This document shows positions 12,498 through 24,750 of a stretch of 64,000 nucleotides of DNA, in pieces. The translations under genes were made by a program, and so were the position numbers. Below the pieces are notes generated by a model, which saw nothing but the letters and a program-made list of their open reading frames with translations, was not told the origin of the DNA and did no database searches. Source of the stretch: Clitoria ternatea (lineage: Eukaryota > Streptophyta > Magnoliopsida > Fabales > Fabaceae). The stretch spans positions 162,708,667 to 162,772,666 of the forward strand of contig CM075673.1 of the NCBI GenBank assembly GCA_037962975.1, in the 5' to 3' direction. Position 1 is the stretch's first letter. Every line of letters begins with the position of its first letter.

Positions 12498-15400
12498 TCA
12501 ATTCTTGTGTCCTACTGCTTGAGCTTGTAGATGTTGGTTTTCTTCCAAGAGCCTGTCATATTCAAGTAGTAGATCTGCAGCTTGCTTTTGGAGAGAAGTA
12601 ACATGAGCTTCAGCAGTCTCCACTTTTTTGTCCTTCTCTTCAGATTCCTCCTTAATCTTTTTCAAACTCTCTGAAAGACTTGAAACTTGTTCCTTCAGCT
12701 TCTTTATCTCTTTGGATGCATTCTCTTCCTTTTCTTTAAGCTGCACCTTTTCTTTCTCAAGGCTGTCCACTTCTTCTTTAGAAGCTCCCACATTTCCCTT
12801 TATTTTACTAAGCTTTTGAAGATAATGATGCACACGATCAATAATGAATCCAAGGAATAATACAAAACCTGCAAGATCAAATTAACTCCATGAAGACAAG
12901 ACAATCTAGCTTTAATGTAAGAAACATATATAGGCTGGTTCTTGACTTGCTTGATGCCTGTATACTACCAGTTGATCTACTTGTTCAAGGTATATATAAA
13001 AAAAAGTTCCATTTAACTAACAATTAATACATAATAAAATAAGAATTTGTCTATCATGTGAAACCTTGCATAGATAAAGAATCAAAAGGGGGAAAATATT
13101 AAAAATTATGTTGAACTTGTCTAGAAAATCACAAGATAGTGTGCATTAACGTTAATTTTAAGAAAAAACTTCCCTTTTTCTAATTTCTTATTCTATGCAA
13201 AGTTAGACAGGTTAGATAAACCTATAAAATAATATTTAGTTTATACTTGGTGTAACATGAGAAATAGAATGTCAAAAACAAAAATATATTGTTAATAACA
13301 ATTCTATAATATATGGTCAACACTTCAAATTCTATAAAACACATCTAACAGTATATATATAACTTATCAAGATCTTAAGAGATGAAAAGAATTGCTGAAG
13401 CTTATGAAAGGAAAAAATTTAAGTACAGTACATTGAGTACTTGTGAATGATGTTACTCATTAATCAAAACCATAATTTGATGTCAAACTTTTAATGCATA
13501 GGTTATCAAGGTTAAATTCAGATTTTAATTGCAGAACAACACAACAAATGCCCATAGAACAGAACTTCAATTTTGTCTTCTCTGAAAACAACTCTAAAAA
13601 CTACTGAAAAACATATTAAACAGACCCAGAAACATCAACAAAACAACCCTAGCTTGAACATACTTTCTCCACTACCACTGATGTCAAAACTACTGTCATT
13701 TCTAGGTAATCAAACAAACAAGAATGATCACACTAGTGCTCCTTGCAGCACCACAACAGACCACACTAACATTGTACAAGTCAACACTACAGCTAGTCAG
13801 CTACCACTGCTACTTACTAGTCAATTTGCCATTTTCGTCAAGAGTATTATTACTGTGAATGCTATTATTACTATTGAAAACAATACTTGCTACTAGAAAA
13901 GGATGCCAGGAAAATAAAAAAAAAATGTGGGGGGAAAGAACATAAATATATGGTCAAAGTGAAGCGAATAGTGGTCAGAAACATGATATGCTCTCAAGTG
14001 CTTATGCTCACCATGGTTATGCTCTTATGAAGGATTCAAGTAATCCAACACAGTGGGCATCAATCCCGAGGGAAATCTCAGAGATCTTAAGGCAAGTCAA
14101 GCAACCTCCTTCCCTACAAGGTAACCCTCTGGGTATCTCAAGCATGTGGCTGACACCCTAACCAGTAATCATAGAATAAGCTATCATTGTTATTAAATTT
14201 TATACCAGAAGAGCAAGTCCTTTAAATTTACAACACTTCAACCAGTATAATCCATGAATTATTTTGCTGTCCAGAATAGTCCCAACTCCTAATTTTGCAT
14301 GTCAACCTTTAAACGACAAACCTGTTCTTGTTGAGACCCATTCCTTGACACAACCACACCTTTTCAGAATTTAAACACTATCCTTCCCCTAACAGCAAAA
14401 TCCTTATGGTGGTTAATTCTTTTGCCTAAAGTAGGCAATTTGTATTTTGTACTGATTCTAATATTTAAAACAAGCTAAGACTTCTAAAGAATGTCGCTAG
14501 TAGAACAAAATACATTTCTTGGAGACTGAACTAGGAGCTCAGAGACATTTGCAATCACTATTGACTCAATCACTAGATGATTGACAATTAAGTGTGTTTT
14601 TGGGATTGTTGAAAAAATCAGATCAGATTATAATCTGATTTTTAGATTATAAAGGATTAGGATCATCAACATCTCATGTCACATGGTCAACAAGGAAAAA
14701 TTTATTAATATGAATTTTTCAAATATTCATTCTTCATTTTTTTCTATTCAAATCAATGATCGTTTGCAATATGAAGGGGGATACAAATCATACAATTAAA
14801 AATGAAGTGCAATATGATGATTCTGTCAAAGCCCATATCATCATAATTAGACCACACACTGTTTCAATGAGTTTTCATTGCTTCCCATCTTGTATCCTTT
14901 GTGTATAAATTTTAGTGATTTCTTAAACAACATAGTAGAATGAGCATGTTAATTATTATATTCATATTTTAATCATGAGAATCGTAACTTAGAAGGTATA
15001 AATAAATTTTGTCCCTGCTAATAAAGACTCAAATAACATCAGAAGCAAGATTAGGCAATCACATTCACAAAGGTTGCCTATACAGCCCCACTTCCTCAAG
15101 TGAAAGTTGAAACTAACAAAAGCTAAATTACATTAGCATATCTGAATATGGACCCAGCTGAGAAGGCATAGTGGTTTTAAAAGGCATCCCACTTAACAAG
15201 GAACCTGCACAGCAGTATTTGATTTTAATTTTTTCATAAAATGTTTACCAAGAAAGATGCGAAACATTTTGGTACCATGCATTAATTATGCAGTAATTCA
15301 TTATGGAGAAATTCGGAAAAGATCAAACATGATTCTAACCATACAAAATAAAATTTAGCTAATAAAGAAACTTCCAAATCCTTGTCTGACTTTTAAATTA

Positions 15401-17551
15401 ATAGCACGGCAATCAAGAACATATTTTTATATGGATTACCCAAACAAAGAAGAGGCCTTGGCAAGTTGGCACTCAAATCCAAACATACAATAGTATGTTT
15501 GATTATCGGTTCAAACAAACATAAACCCATGTTTAGCTCCCAATGGAACAAGTTCTCACTTCTCAACCATTTCATGTTGTGGCCTGTGGGATGTGTGAAT
15601 GTCTGTTTGCAATGATGCAAATGGCTTAAAAAACATGCTATAATCCACTCATAAAAATTCATTTACAAAGAAGAAGTACCTGAAATGGTAACCACCTACT
15701 CCATGGTATTTTTCAAACAAGGGACAATGTTATTGATAGTGCTTATTGTCAATAAAACTGAAGTAACTCTACAATCTGACTGAAATTCCAGTAACCAATC
15801 TGTTCATAATAATTTAAATTAATTTCATGCCATACGAAAGAAATGTCACTAATTGTAAGCTAAGTTATCAAGCGTGCACGATCATGCTGCAATCGTGGCA
15901 TGTTCTCGCATCGCAAAGGGGGGCCCTACACAAATGGGATCCCATGGCAGTTTGCAGTTGCGGCCTTCACGATGAGCTCACAGGGTTGGGAGTCATAGCC
16001 CTTCTTGGCGTTTCGCGGCCGCAACAACAAAGAGATCGCAAAATGGTGCCTTTTCAAATTAAGGGTACTTCAGTAATTTTCGCACTTAAACTTTCTGAAT
16101 AAAAAAACCCTCAAAACCCTTTTCTTTTTCGCACAAACACTACTCTCAGAACCCCTCCCTCTCCCATGACCAAAACCTGCCTCTCCCACCCGGCTTCTCC
16201 CCTCCACCTCTCTCGTCTCCTATCCTCCCTCTCATTGCATTGGTGACAGCGCAACTCCAGCGACCACTGCAGACCCTTCTCATGTCCTCTCCACTCTCTC
16301 ACGGCCTCTCCTCCCCTCCATATGTCATTATCCCTGGCGACTGCAGAGCATACTCCGGTGAGCAGCACACCTCTGGCCACCACTGTTGGAGGCTTTCTCA
16401 TCTCCAACAGTTCTCCATCCTCTCCAACACTACATATAACTGAAAATCTGTGCAAGAGACTGTAACTACATACAGCTCACTATAACAGAATTCTAAAAGT
16501 AACATACACTACAATAAACTGCAAGGTATCAATAACTAAAATTAACATATTTTTAAACGAGGCAGCATAAACACGACTTCCTACATATTCTCCAATATCA
16601 GTATTTAGTTGAGAAGATTATAGATATCTATATGCTTTTTCCAACTTAGTTCAATACCCACCACCAGGGCATCAAAACTTCAATGTCAGAGCCCTAATTG
16701 GTTAACCATACGGTAATACAAAGAAAATAACAAATTTGACTACTTCATTCATTGACATATTACCATCAATAACAACAACAATATGAAGAAGCAATTTCTT
16801 TGGCTATGTTTAACTTAAATATTTTAGAATACCAAGGAATTTAAATACAAGGGAATTCATTACATTAACCAAATTCCTTTTGATTTGCAAAATCTCTTGT
16901 TTGGTTATTTGTGTGATCTAACAAGGAGATAATGATGGACTCAGAAATTTCATTCCTAATAGGCATTTCATGAAGAAGCTACAGAGCGTCACATAAGATC
17001 TTTCTGGTCATATATCCAACACCATTCATACAATTAAAAGAAAAACATTTTCAAAAGAATGAACTGCCATGGAGAAGAAGAACAGGTGCTACAAATTACT
17101 AATGAGGATAGAGGAGGAAGAGGAAGAGGAAGAGGAAGAGGGAGAGGTTATTCTAGAGAAGGCTTCCACTTGAGAAATCGGTCAAGACCATGATTTGGCT
17201 GACCAGCGGGTTGTTGTTGTCGTTCTAGGATATCGGCAAACTGATTGAAAGCTTCAGATCGATAGGCCACGCTTTCACGGTTCGTATTCGTACTGGAAAT
17301 CAGAATCAAACGAGCTTTTACCCTTTTGTTCTACACGAGATTTCTGTTCTCGTTGAGCTTCAGACCCCAGAACAACAAAAATGGGTAATGAAATTACAGG
17401 GATACAGTTTCGAGATTTTTTACAGACCTGGTTCCTCTAATTGTGTGGCTGCACATATAATATTAAACACTCGGAAACTCCTTATACACACATATACTCT
17501 ACACAATCACTCAAAGTTACTCGGACCTTGGCATCGATCTCCCCTTGGCGC

Positions 17552-17606
<55 letters not shown>

Positions 17607-19911
17607 ACAACGTCGCAGGCAGCGAACCGCCCACGTCGCCGCAATCCTTCTCCTTACGTGACCAGTCTTTTGCTCCCTGAGAGTAAACGATCTTGGTCTC
17701 CTTCAGTTCCTCCCCCAGCTTCGCAGAATGTTCTTTCTCTGTACAAAGGCTGGCATGGAGGTCGGAATTGGTTTTCTTCTGATCAAGTATTTAGACCTCC
17801 AGAACCATCACCATACTCGCTCGCTTGAGCGATGCACGCTCGCTTGAGCGAAAAAGGGACAGAACCTCACTGCCCGTATTTCGCTTGAGTGAGGCACGCT
17901 CGCTTGAGTGAAAAAGTGACAGAACCTCACCGCCCATATTTCGTTCGAGCGAGGCCAGGCCCGCCTGAGCTTCCAAAGGCATTTGGATGTCCTCTACTTT
18001 GGAAATGCATTCTTCATCCCCCTCTATAGCGTTGACATCCGGTCCTTTATGGTTTGGAAGGGGATTGGTATAGTTACAGGGGTCACAATTTCTGGTACAT
18101 GGTACGCTTTCACAGTGTATACATAGTCCATATGCTTTGTTACGCTATAATTTATAAAATATTAACGAGTATATTATGAATAAATATTTTTGAACTAGCT
18201 AAATAATATTTTATTATATAATTTTAACATACGTTTTCAAGAGGTATTTTTAGTTTTAAAATTAAGAATCTATTATTTTGATTCCCATCATATATCTCTT
18301 TTCAAGATTTCCCTTTCGAAGAAAATACAGTAGGAAAAAATGTTTCACTCTAGAAAAATAGGAGGAAAAGGACAAAAAAAAAATCTTTTGTACTCATAAC
18401 TCATTCATCCTTTCATTTTCCCCCTATCATTCTACAGAAGCTCTATTAGTTCTATCTACCTCATAGTTGATACCTTTTCCCCTTTACTTCCTTTGTCTAG
18501 TGCACACATTAGATATTCAGCTATCATTCCTCGTCATCCAATCAGCAATGCGAATGGTAGATGACAGTGAAACCCTCACATAAACCATTCTTTTCCTCCT
18601 TTATTTTTTATTTTCCTTTATTTGGCTATTCAACGAACCAAAAGCCACCATACGCTCAAGATTCTCAAGAATGATGGGAAAAAACAGCAGAACCAAGGTA
18701 CTGCTGCCATTACTCAGTCATATCTTCTGTGAATTCATGAATGATTTTCCATGAACCGATTCTCTATCCTCAGGTATACACAAGAATTATGTTTTACTAG
18801 ATTTGACTAACTGTGTAGGGCATACAGTCTATCATTTTGACGTGCAATCAACCCATTCCATGAGTTCAAATATACCCCTTACCTAAGCAATATACTCATT
18901 CTTCACATAACCACACAACATTCCAGTTCACTAAACAAAATCCCTCTCAAGTATAATCCAAATACCTTTTTGGGATTTGCTAAGTGGAATTCTCAAATCT
19001 CAATCTTTCCTGCAGAAATCTCATTCCACAAAAACAAGTCTGTTTCAAATGTTTCTTCAAACAGAGGCCTTAAAAAATTGAACTTCTGCCTCCACAGTAT
19101 CCTAGATATCATGGCAATGTCCAAGATAAAGTATTAACAAGGCATGGTGTTCAACAGCAACAAGAGCCACGCCATACCAAACCTAATACATATTGTAGCT
19201 CCCTGTTGGTTCATTTAAACAGCTCAACCAACAGCCACTAGAGTTAAATACAGCAAAAGAATTTTGAAATCCCACTTATCTGGGCTGAATGTAAAATTCT
19301 TCAAAAAACACAACTCCTTTTAAAAAAGCTTTATCCCAACACAACCTCAGTACCTATAAACATGCTTTCATTGAATGACAAAAGTAACAAAACAGCATGC
19401 ATTCATTCAAACACGTTTTTTTCACAAGTGTCAACAAGGTGAAACAAAAAAAAACACCAAACAACAATTAAATGTAAAGCCCTACCCTTCTGTGCAACAT
19501 TTGCCACTAAAATTAACTTCACACTAACAACCCCTGAACAAATAATAACTACATGGCTAGTTATTTAAAGAAATAGAGAAAGAGTGAGAGTGTAAATGGG
19601 CTAAAAGAAAGGAAAATGAACATACCCATAAGTGAAGCCTCAAGCAAGTGAGTCCTCCATAGAACTTGATCCATTGGTGACATAGTACCAAGCTTAGCAC
19701 CTTTGTTCTGGATCTTAACAATGCTCATAAGGCTTGAAAGTAGAATCACTGACATGGTACCAGCAATGGTTTTCACTGTAGCAGGACCCTTCCCCATCTT
19801 CAACTGATCCAGTGTCTTCATCACAAGATCTCTCAATGGCCCAATCTTCACCAACAAAAGGAATGCCATAGCACCCTCCGCAAAAAGCACCAAGAACAAC
19901 AACTGAATCAT
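12498..19911 (-). CDS. BAP31-like ER membrane chaperone/cargo receptor; 2 exons with a 6.8-kb intron
   Basis: Minus strand: exon 1 is 19911-19626 and exon 2 is 12868-12498, with a GT-AG intron of 6757 bp. Together they are 657 nt, giving 218 residues, the normal size for B-cell-receptor-associated 31-like proteins. BAP31 family members sit in the ER membrane and help export or quality control of membrane proteins. Three hydrophobic helices are visible: residues ~3-21, ~46-66 and ~93-106. The family segment DQVLWRTHLLEASLMGF spans the exon junction. From ~115 to 210 runs a charged Lys/Glu-rich coiled coil with heptad leucines (LKEKEENASKEIKKLKEQ and following). I chose the ATG at 19911 because the family begins with MIQLL and the 14 residues upstream (MKWVFFF...) are not conserved. 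The C-terminus GHKN lacks a clear KKxx retrieval signal. The intron contains a patchwork of transposon and rRNA pieces, annotated separately. Confidence 0.92.
15880..16460. other. GC-rich insert of unknown origin inside the BAP31-like intron
   Basis: This block is sharply more GC-rich than its surroundings. It includes a palindromic-looking GCGGCCGCAA core near 16016 and a pyrimidine-rich leader-like stretch (16090-16330). Short open frames exist on both strands but none matches a family I know. It looks like an insertion, perhaps the edge of a Mutator-like or gene-capturing element, but I see no convincing terminal repeats. Confidence 0.4.
17140..17270 (-). pseudogene. Ty3/gypsy gag fragment in the intron patchwork
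   Basis: Minus-strand translation gives about 40 open residues including SEAFNQFADILERQQQ followed by GLDRFLKWKPS. This resembles the start of the capsid region of chromovirus-type gag, where a Gln-rich linker precedes a Phe-Lys-Pro motif. Both ends stop abruptly. A GA-rich tract (17100-17140) adjoins it. Family assignment is by pattern only. Confidence 0.5.
17330..17460 (+). pseudogene. Ty3/gypsy RNase H fragment in the intron patchwork
   Basis: Plus-strand translation contains TPEQQKWVMKLQGYSFEIFY then RPGSSNCVAA. This is the end of the Ty3/gypsy RNase H domain, normally a TPEQQKW/KL-GYDFEI/YRPG-N-VADALSR block. It differs from the equivalent region of the Tat element at 49980 onward, so it comes from another lineage. 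It is opposite in strand to the gag fragment just upstream, so the two do not form one simple element. Confidence 0.8.
17552..17647 (-). pseudogene. 18S rRNA 3'-end fragment (about 96 bp) embedded in the intron
   Basis: The plus strand reads as the reverse complement of the conserved 3' end of eukaryotic 18S rRNA, with ACCTTGTTACGACTTCTCC, then CTAAATGATAAGGTTCAGTG, then GCGAACCGCCCACGTCGCC. Recognised from the known conserved sequence. It departs from the expected rRNA at a few positions, several of them G-to-A/C-to-T type, as in methylated silent DNA. It is a short dead piece, not a rDNA unit. Confidence 0.88.
17655..17800 (-). pseudogene. Fragment of a Tat-element antisense ORF (coiled-coil part)
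   Basis: About 145 bases closely match the antisense ORF at 59245-59400 on the same strand. The minus-strand translation shares the segment DQKK-NSDLHASLC-EKEHSAKLGEELKETK-VYSQG. A stop codon interrupts the start of the block. It joins directly to the 18S rRNA piece on one side and to a 60-bp tandem repeat on the other. This shows that antisense-ORF sequence from this retrotransposon family has been moved into a host intron. Confidence 0.85.
17821..17985. repeat. 60-bp tandem repeat with TCGCTTGAGCGA micro-palindromes
   Basis: Units begin at 17821, 17881 and 17941, exactly 60 bp apart, with about 2.7 copies. Each complete unit has two near-palindromes of the type TCGCT-TG-AGCGA separated by GCACGC, and then a GACAGAACCTCAC stretch. 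The same micro-palindrome occurs in the solo LTR and in the first Helitron. Confidence 0.85.
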
Positions 19912-21066
19912 CCTTTTTTGATACCCCCTCACAAAAAAAAACACCCACTTCAACTACAATTGCCAAAATCACTTCTTTAGATCTAGAAAAGAAATTGAAG
20001 CTACCCCCACAAACACACTTTCATGAAGCAAAGTATCCAAAGTTTCCCTTGTACTCAATCATCAAAATAAGAAAAGAAGAAGAAGCAAAATAATTTTTTT
20101 AAAAAAAAAAAAAAACCAAGAACCCTCCCACTCACTCAATCATACCCATTTGCCATTCTGTTGAAACTAAAACAAAAACAAAAATTCACATGAATATGCA
20201 ACCCAAAACTAGTAAAACAAAAAATATCTATAGAAAGAAAAGGAAAAAGAAAAGTTTGAAACTTTACGGTAGCTGAGAAAGCTCAAAACTCTCATAATAC
20301 TGATTAGTGTGAAGCAATCACTGTATTTAACATAAAGTAAAAAAGAGACAAGCTTTTCTAAATGAAGCACTTTAACCCTTTGTTTAGTTACTTGTGCTGT
20401 AGAAAATTAATGGAAAAGTTTCAAGTTTAGGCCTAATGAGTGGAGTAATTGGCTTTTAATTTACGAATTTGAAAATGAAGAAATTAGTAAACCTTGTATT
20501 TGTTGTACAGCAGCAAAAAAAAATAATCTTATATTAGTTGTTGATATTATACGAGTCACATACTTTAATTTAAAGTTAACATTTTTAAGATCATTTATTT
20601 TAGATTTTTTATGCTTTATTTTTAAAATCTTAAAATATACCACTCACATAACATTAAGGATTAATTTAACGCTATAGTCGTTTGTAAAGAAATTGTCACG
20701 CGAGTGTGTCATTGTCAAAAAGTGTAAGTGTTAACTGAACAATGTCCCTTACGTGTGTATGATATTTTTATTTTTTAATCAAACGTATAGTATAGTATTA
20801 TACAACGAAGTGAAATTAAAAAAAGGTTATATTAACAATATATTAAAAGACACATTTTTTAATGTTAATGACTTAATATAGTTCTGCTAAATTATTAAAA
20901 AATAAAAATCATTCAACAAAGCCAGGTATATGCCTCTATACATTTTCAAAAGGTGACAGTATCGTGGTCATTTGTGAAGAGTCAAGATGCAGACTTTATG
21001 TTTTTGTCTTGTTCTGTTTGAAGCTTCAACTTCCGAGTCGGTAGTATTGTTGCTATGCTTCTATTT
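19912..21066. other. 5' region of the BAP31-like gene and intergenic DNA
   Basis: On the minus strand, 19912 to about 20330 is the likely 5' leader. It contains a possible leader intron (donor-like GTAAAG near 20265, acceptor-like CAG near 20160), which I cannot confirm. From 20330 to 21066 the DNA is AT-rich, with no genes or repeats recognised. Confidence 0.5.
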
Positions 21067-23501
21067 TCTATATTAAAAGAAAGTCCTTCTCTTTCACGTG
21101 TCAGCTTATCTTTTATTTTACTCTATTATATTCTCTTTCACGTTTTGCTTAAAGTACAAGACTTTTCTTCTACACACTTCTTTTTACTGACAAAATGTCA
21201 CCTCAGAACCTATTAAAATAATTAAAAAAGTACAAGAGTTGGGCCTCCGTTGCTATACACCACTTCTTCCTAATAATAAATAACCATGAAATTTGCTTTT
21301 CGAAGTGGGTGACTTCAAGAAGATCCTACGAATGAAGGAATAATACACCACTTTCCGAGTGACTCTGTGAATGAAGGAATGCCATTTTTAAGTACATTTC
21401 CAAGTGGGTGACTTTTGTATTGACTTCGCTCAAGCGAAGGGGTGTTTCGCCCGAGCGAGTTGGGCTGCCTCGCTCAAGTGTGTTGGATCTCGCCTGGGCG
21501 AATGGGTCTTTCTGAGTGAAGATCCTACGAATGAAGGAATGCCGACTACGAATGAAGGAATTCCGAGCGGGTGATCTATTCTCTATAAGTCTAACTGATG
21601 TATTTCTGATCCGAGTGACTCTGTGAATGGGTCTTTCCGAGTGAAGATCCTACGAATGAAGGAATTCCGAGCGGGTAATCTATTCTCTATAAGTCTGACT
21701 GATGTATTTCTGATCCGAGTGACTCTGTGAATGGGTCTTTCCGAGTGAAGATCCTACGAATGAAGGAATTCCGAGCTTATGATCTATTCTCTATAAGTCT
21801 GACTGATATATTTCTGATCCGAGTGACTCTGTGAATGGGTCTTTCCGAGTGAAGATCTGGGTGAGGGAACCGAGTGACATAAGTCTGACTGATGTATCTC
21901 AAGTGTTTAAATGATGTTGCGAGAGCCGTGTCCGAGTGGAGATCACCGTGTAGCCTTTTCCCGAGTGGAAATCCCGAGTGAAGCTCTCCCGAGAGAGGAG
22001 TGATTATGATGGTTCTGACTGAGTGATCTTAGGGAGTCCTCTCCCGAATAAATGAGGCTATGTATATATATACCGAGTGACAAAATGTTCGATAAACCCG
22101 AGTGAACCACCTCAGAGATAAGAGTTGTTGTCATGGCTTAGATTGGGATGTATTCTAAGTTTATGAGATATTTGTATAATGCGAGTGAATGAGGTTTTAT
22201 ACCCCGAATGATTATGATCTGAGTGAGTCCGAGTGGGACTTAACTTAATGATGTTCTCTGAATGCATAAGATGACATATGCCGAGTAAATCTGGCTGGAA
22301 TACTCCGAGTGAAGTATGATTGTGGAGACCCCTTCTGAGTGAAGCAAGGTCTATGTGTCCTCCGAGTGAGAGATGTGAAAATATACCGAGTGATAGGTGT
22401 TTGGTACAACCCCGATTGTGTTGAAGTTAAATACACCGAGTGGTGTTTGTTTGGGAAATATTCCGAGTGAGGAAGGTTTATGGATTTCGAGTGGGAATAA
22501 CCTTAATTACCGAGTAGGTTGTGTATGTGAACTTTGGGGATAAAAATGAATGACTAAGTATAATAAGTTGGGGGTTAATCTCGAGTGAATGGAACCCTGA
22601 ATCCCGAGTGATAGAATACCGAGTGTGTTACTCGCCTCAGCGAACAAGGTATTCGCTCCAGCGATGTGTGTGCATGGAAGGCTTTTGTATTGACTTCGCT
22701 CAAGCGAAGGCGTGTTTCGCCCGAGCGAGTTGGGCTGCCTCGCTCAAGCGTGTTGGATCTCGCCTGGGCGAATGGGTCTTTCCGAGTGAAGATCCTACGA
22801 ATGAAGGAATTCCGACTACGAATCAAGGAATTCCGAGCGGGTGATCTATTCTCTATAAGTCTGACTGATGTATTTCTGATCCGAGTGACTCTGTGAATGG
22901 GTCTTTCCGAGTAAAGATCCTACGAATGAAGGAATTCTGAGCGGGTGATTTTCCAAGTGGGTGACTTCAAGAATGAGGGAACCAAGAAACTGGTTTCCGA
23001 GTGTTGACTGATAAACTCCCCGAGTGGAGTATAGCTGGCTGAGGGAACCGAGTGACATAAGTCTGACTGATGTATTTCCGAGTGACTCTGTGAATGGGTC
23101 TTTCCGAGCGAAGAGCTCATCCACTCGGAGGGGATTCTATAAGAAAAGAAGATCGGGTCAGAATGCCACGCTGGTAGGACCCAGCTTCAACATAAATTAA
23201 GTCAGCAGGAAACAACGCCTGAGCGAGCCCTTCATTGCTGGAGTGAATCCCTCATTCGCTGAAGCGACTCATTCACTCGGTATTATGCACTCGGATTGGG
23301 GAATTCCGTTCACTCGGGAAACCTATTGACTCGGCATTATTTCTTTCAACATATTTCTTGCAACATTCTAAATGAACTACGCATATTACTTCTCTGCTTT
23401 TTTTTCTTCCATATCTCTTCACTATTTTTTACATTTTCAAATCCTCCTCTAAAGTCATCTTTCCTTAAATTACCCGTGCAAATGCACGGGTCCGCTACTA
23501 G
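21067..23501 (+). mobile_element. Non-autonomous Helitron 1
   Basis: The right end has the full Helitron 3' signature. A 20-base hairpin ACCCGTGCAAATGCACGGGT (23472-23491) is followed six bases later by CTAG (23498-23501) and a T. The proposed left end is TCTATATTAAAAGAAAG at 21067, typical of plant Helitrons (5' TC). It is less certain because the flanking base is T rather than A. No Rep/helicase is encoded in the ~2.4 kb. The body is dominated by CCGAGTGA-containing repeats. The right end is strongly supported; the left boundary is moderate. Confidence 0.75.
21330..23340 (+). repeat. CCGAGTGA-rich repeat field with a 104-105-bp tandem unit
   Basis: CCGAGTGA or close variants recur dozens of times at irregular spacing. 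Three consecutive ~104-105-bp units start near 21573, 21677 and 21781 (each with CTATTCTCTATAAGTCT and GATCCTACGAATGAAGGAAT). A ~280-bp block at 21420 (with TTCGCTCAAGCGAAGG) recurs nearly identically at 22681. At the far end (23270-23340) the motif flips to CACTCGG, so the array can fold back on itself. Confidence 0.9.
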
Positions 23502-24141
23502 TTGTTGGATTAAAGCTATGTTTGATTTCTTGTGTTATTTAGTTTTAATTATTTTAAATAGGGTAAAAGATTAATATTAAATTTTAAATTTTTTATTTTT
23601 ATAATTTTATTTTTCAAATTGATACCAAATAAACAAATTGGATGGTTTAAGTATTTTTATCTCTTAAATTTTTCTATTTATTTTAGTTTTTCATTTTCAA
23701 AATAAATTCGAAAATGATTTTTTACAGAAGTTTTATTAATGAGTTTTTATTATTTTTTAAATTGTTTTCCATCATTTTAAAATAATTTATTGTGTGGAGC
23801 TTTTTATTAGGAAATTGTGTACAATTATTATATCATGTAATGCAAGTTTTTACTCTTTTTTGTTATTTCCAAGATTTTGTTTTTCTGTAGTTATAGTTAC
23901 TGTCCACGCAGTTTTTATAACCGGAGGATCCTCATTTCTTTTAGTTTTCATTTTTTTTAGTTGTTAAAAAATTTTAAAAAAATTATTTTCTCAAAAAATA
24001 TGAAAATTTGTGAAAATACATTAAAATAATGTACTGATTTTTCAGTTTCAAAAACTGAAAAAGAAATGTATTCAAATGCAGTTAATTTTTTATTTTATTT
24101 CTTACTTTTTTTAACATTGTAGAAAAAAATTGGAATACTAT
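23502..24141. other. AT-rich DNA between Helitron 1 and the inverted elements
   Basis: No coding. The stretch around 23560-23640 is similar to one near 31060-31110 (shared GTAAAAGATTAATATTAAA and a following T-rich tract), so it is part of a dispersed repeat I cannot name. Confidence 0.45.
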
Positions 24142-24475
24142 GGCTGCGTATCGCTACGTTTAGCTCATAAATTTTTTAAGAAAAATAGAAAATTATTCTT
24201 AGAAAAATTAAAAAATAAAAAACTATTTATTTAGAAATTATTTAATTTTTTTAGAAAAATAGAAAACTGATTTTCTATTTTTTAAGAAAATCAAAAAACC
24301 CTTTTAAAAAGTTTTATAAGAAAAGTAAAAAAATTGAAAAGACGGTAACTGAATTACAAGATAAAGACTGTTGTAACAATTTTTATTATGATAATAATTT
24401 ATTTGCTCTTATTTTAATATTACTTTAAATTTTTGTTACAATTTTTATGTGATGCATATACTATACAATATTGTC

Positions 24476-24524
<49 letters not shown>

Positions 24525-24750
24525 ACATATCTCAATTAATTTGAATTAAAGAATGTTTAAAAAAATTTAGAAAACTGAGTGCACTCATAACAACTTTTTT
24601 AGTTTTCTAATTTTCCAAATTGAAAATTGTCACATTATCTAAACGGGTTTTCAAAATTTTTCTGGTTATTCTAATAAATGGAAATTTTAAAAAACAAAGG
24701 AAAAACTTTTCCCAAAAAACTAGAATAATTTTCTGTAACTAAACGTATTC
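24142..24750. mobile_element. Non-autonomous element, copy A (ends GGCTGCG... / ...ACTAAACG)
   Basis: An AT-rich, non-coding ~610-bp element whose ends carry versions of GGCTGCGTTTAGTT as inverted termini. A (TA)n tract lies in the middle. Copy B, in reverse orientation, starts 25 bp further on. The two halves of copy A are the reverse complements of 28727-29174 and 24776-25013 respectively, at roughly 85-90% identity by eye in the right half. I do not see a clear target duplication, so the superfamily is open. Confidence 0.75.
24478..24522. repeat. (TA)n microsatellite in copy A
   Basis: About 22 uninterrupted TA units in the centre of copy A. The corresponding site of copy B is where Helitron 2 inserted. 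Confidence 0.95.

Noticed and set aside
13573..13896. 107-residue open frame in the BAP31-like intron
   Set aside because: Low-complexity Thr/Asn/Gln composition from A/C-rich DNA, opposite to the gene's strand; no recognisable family.
17441..17828. Plus-strand open frames of 79-81 residues in the intron patchwork
   Set aside because: They run across the rRNA and antisense-ORF fragments in meaningless frames.
21330..23340. CRISPR-like array because of regular CCGAGTGA motifs
   Set aside because: Motif spacing is irregular, repeats are short and the host is a plant; it lies inside a Helitron.
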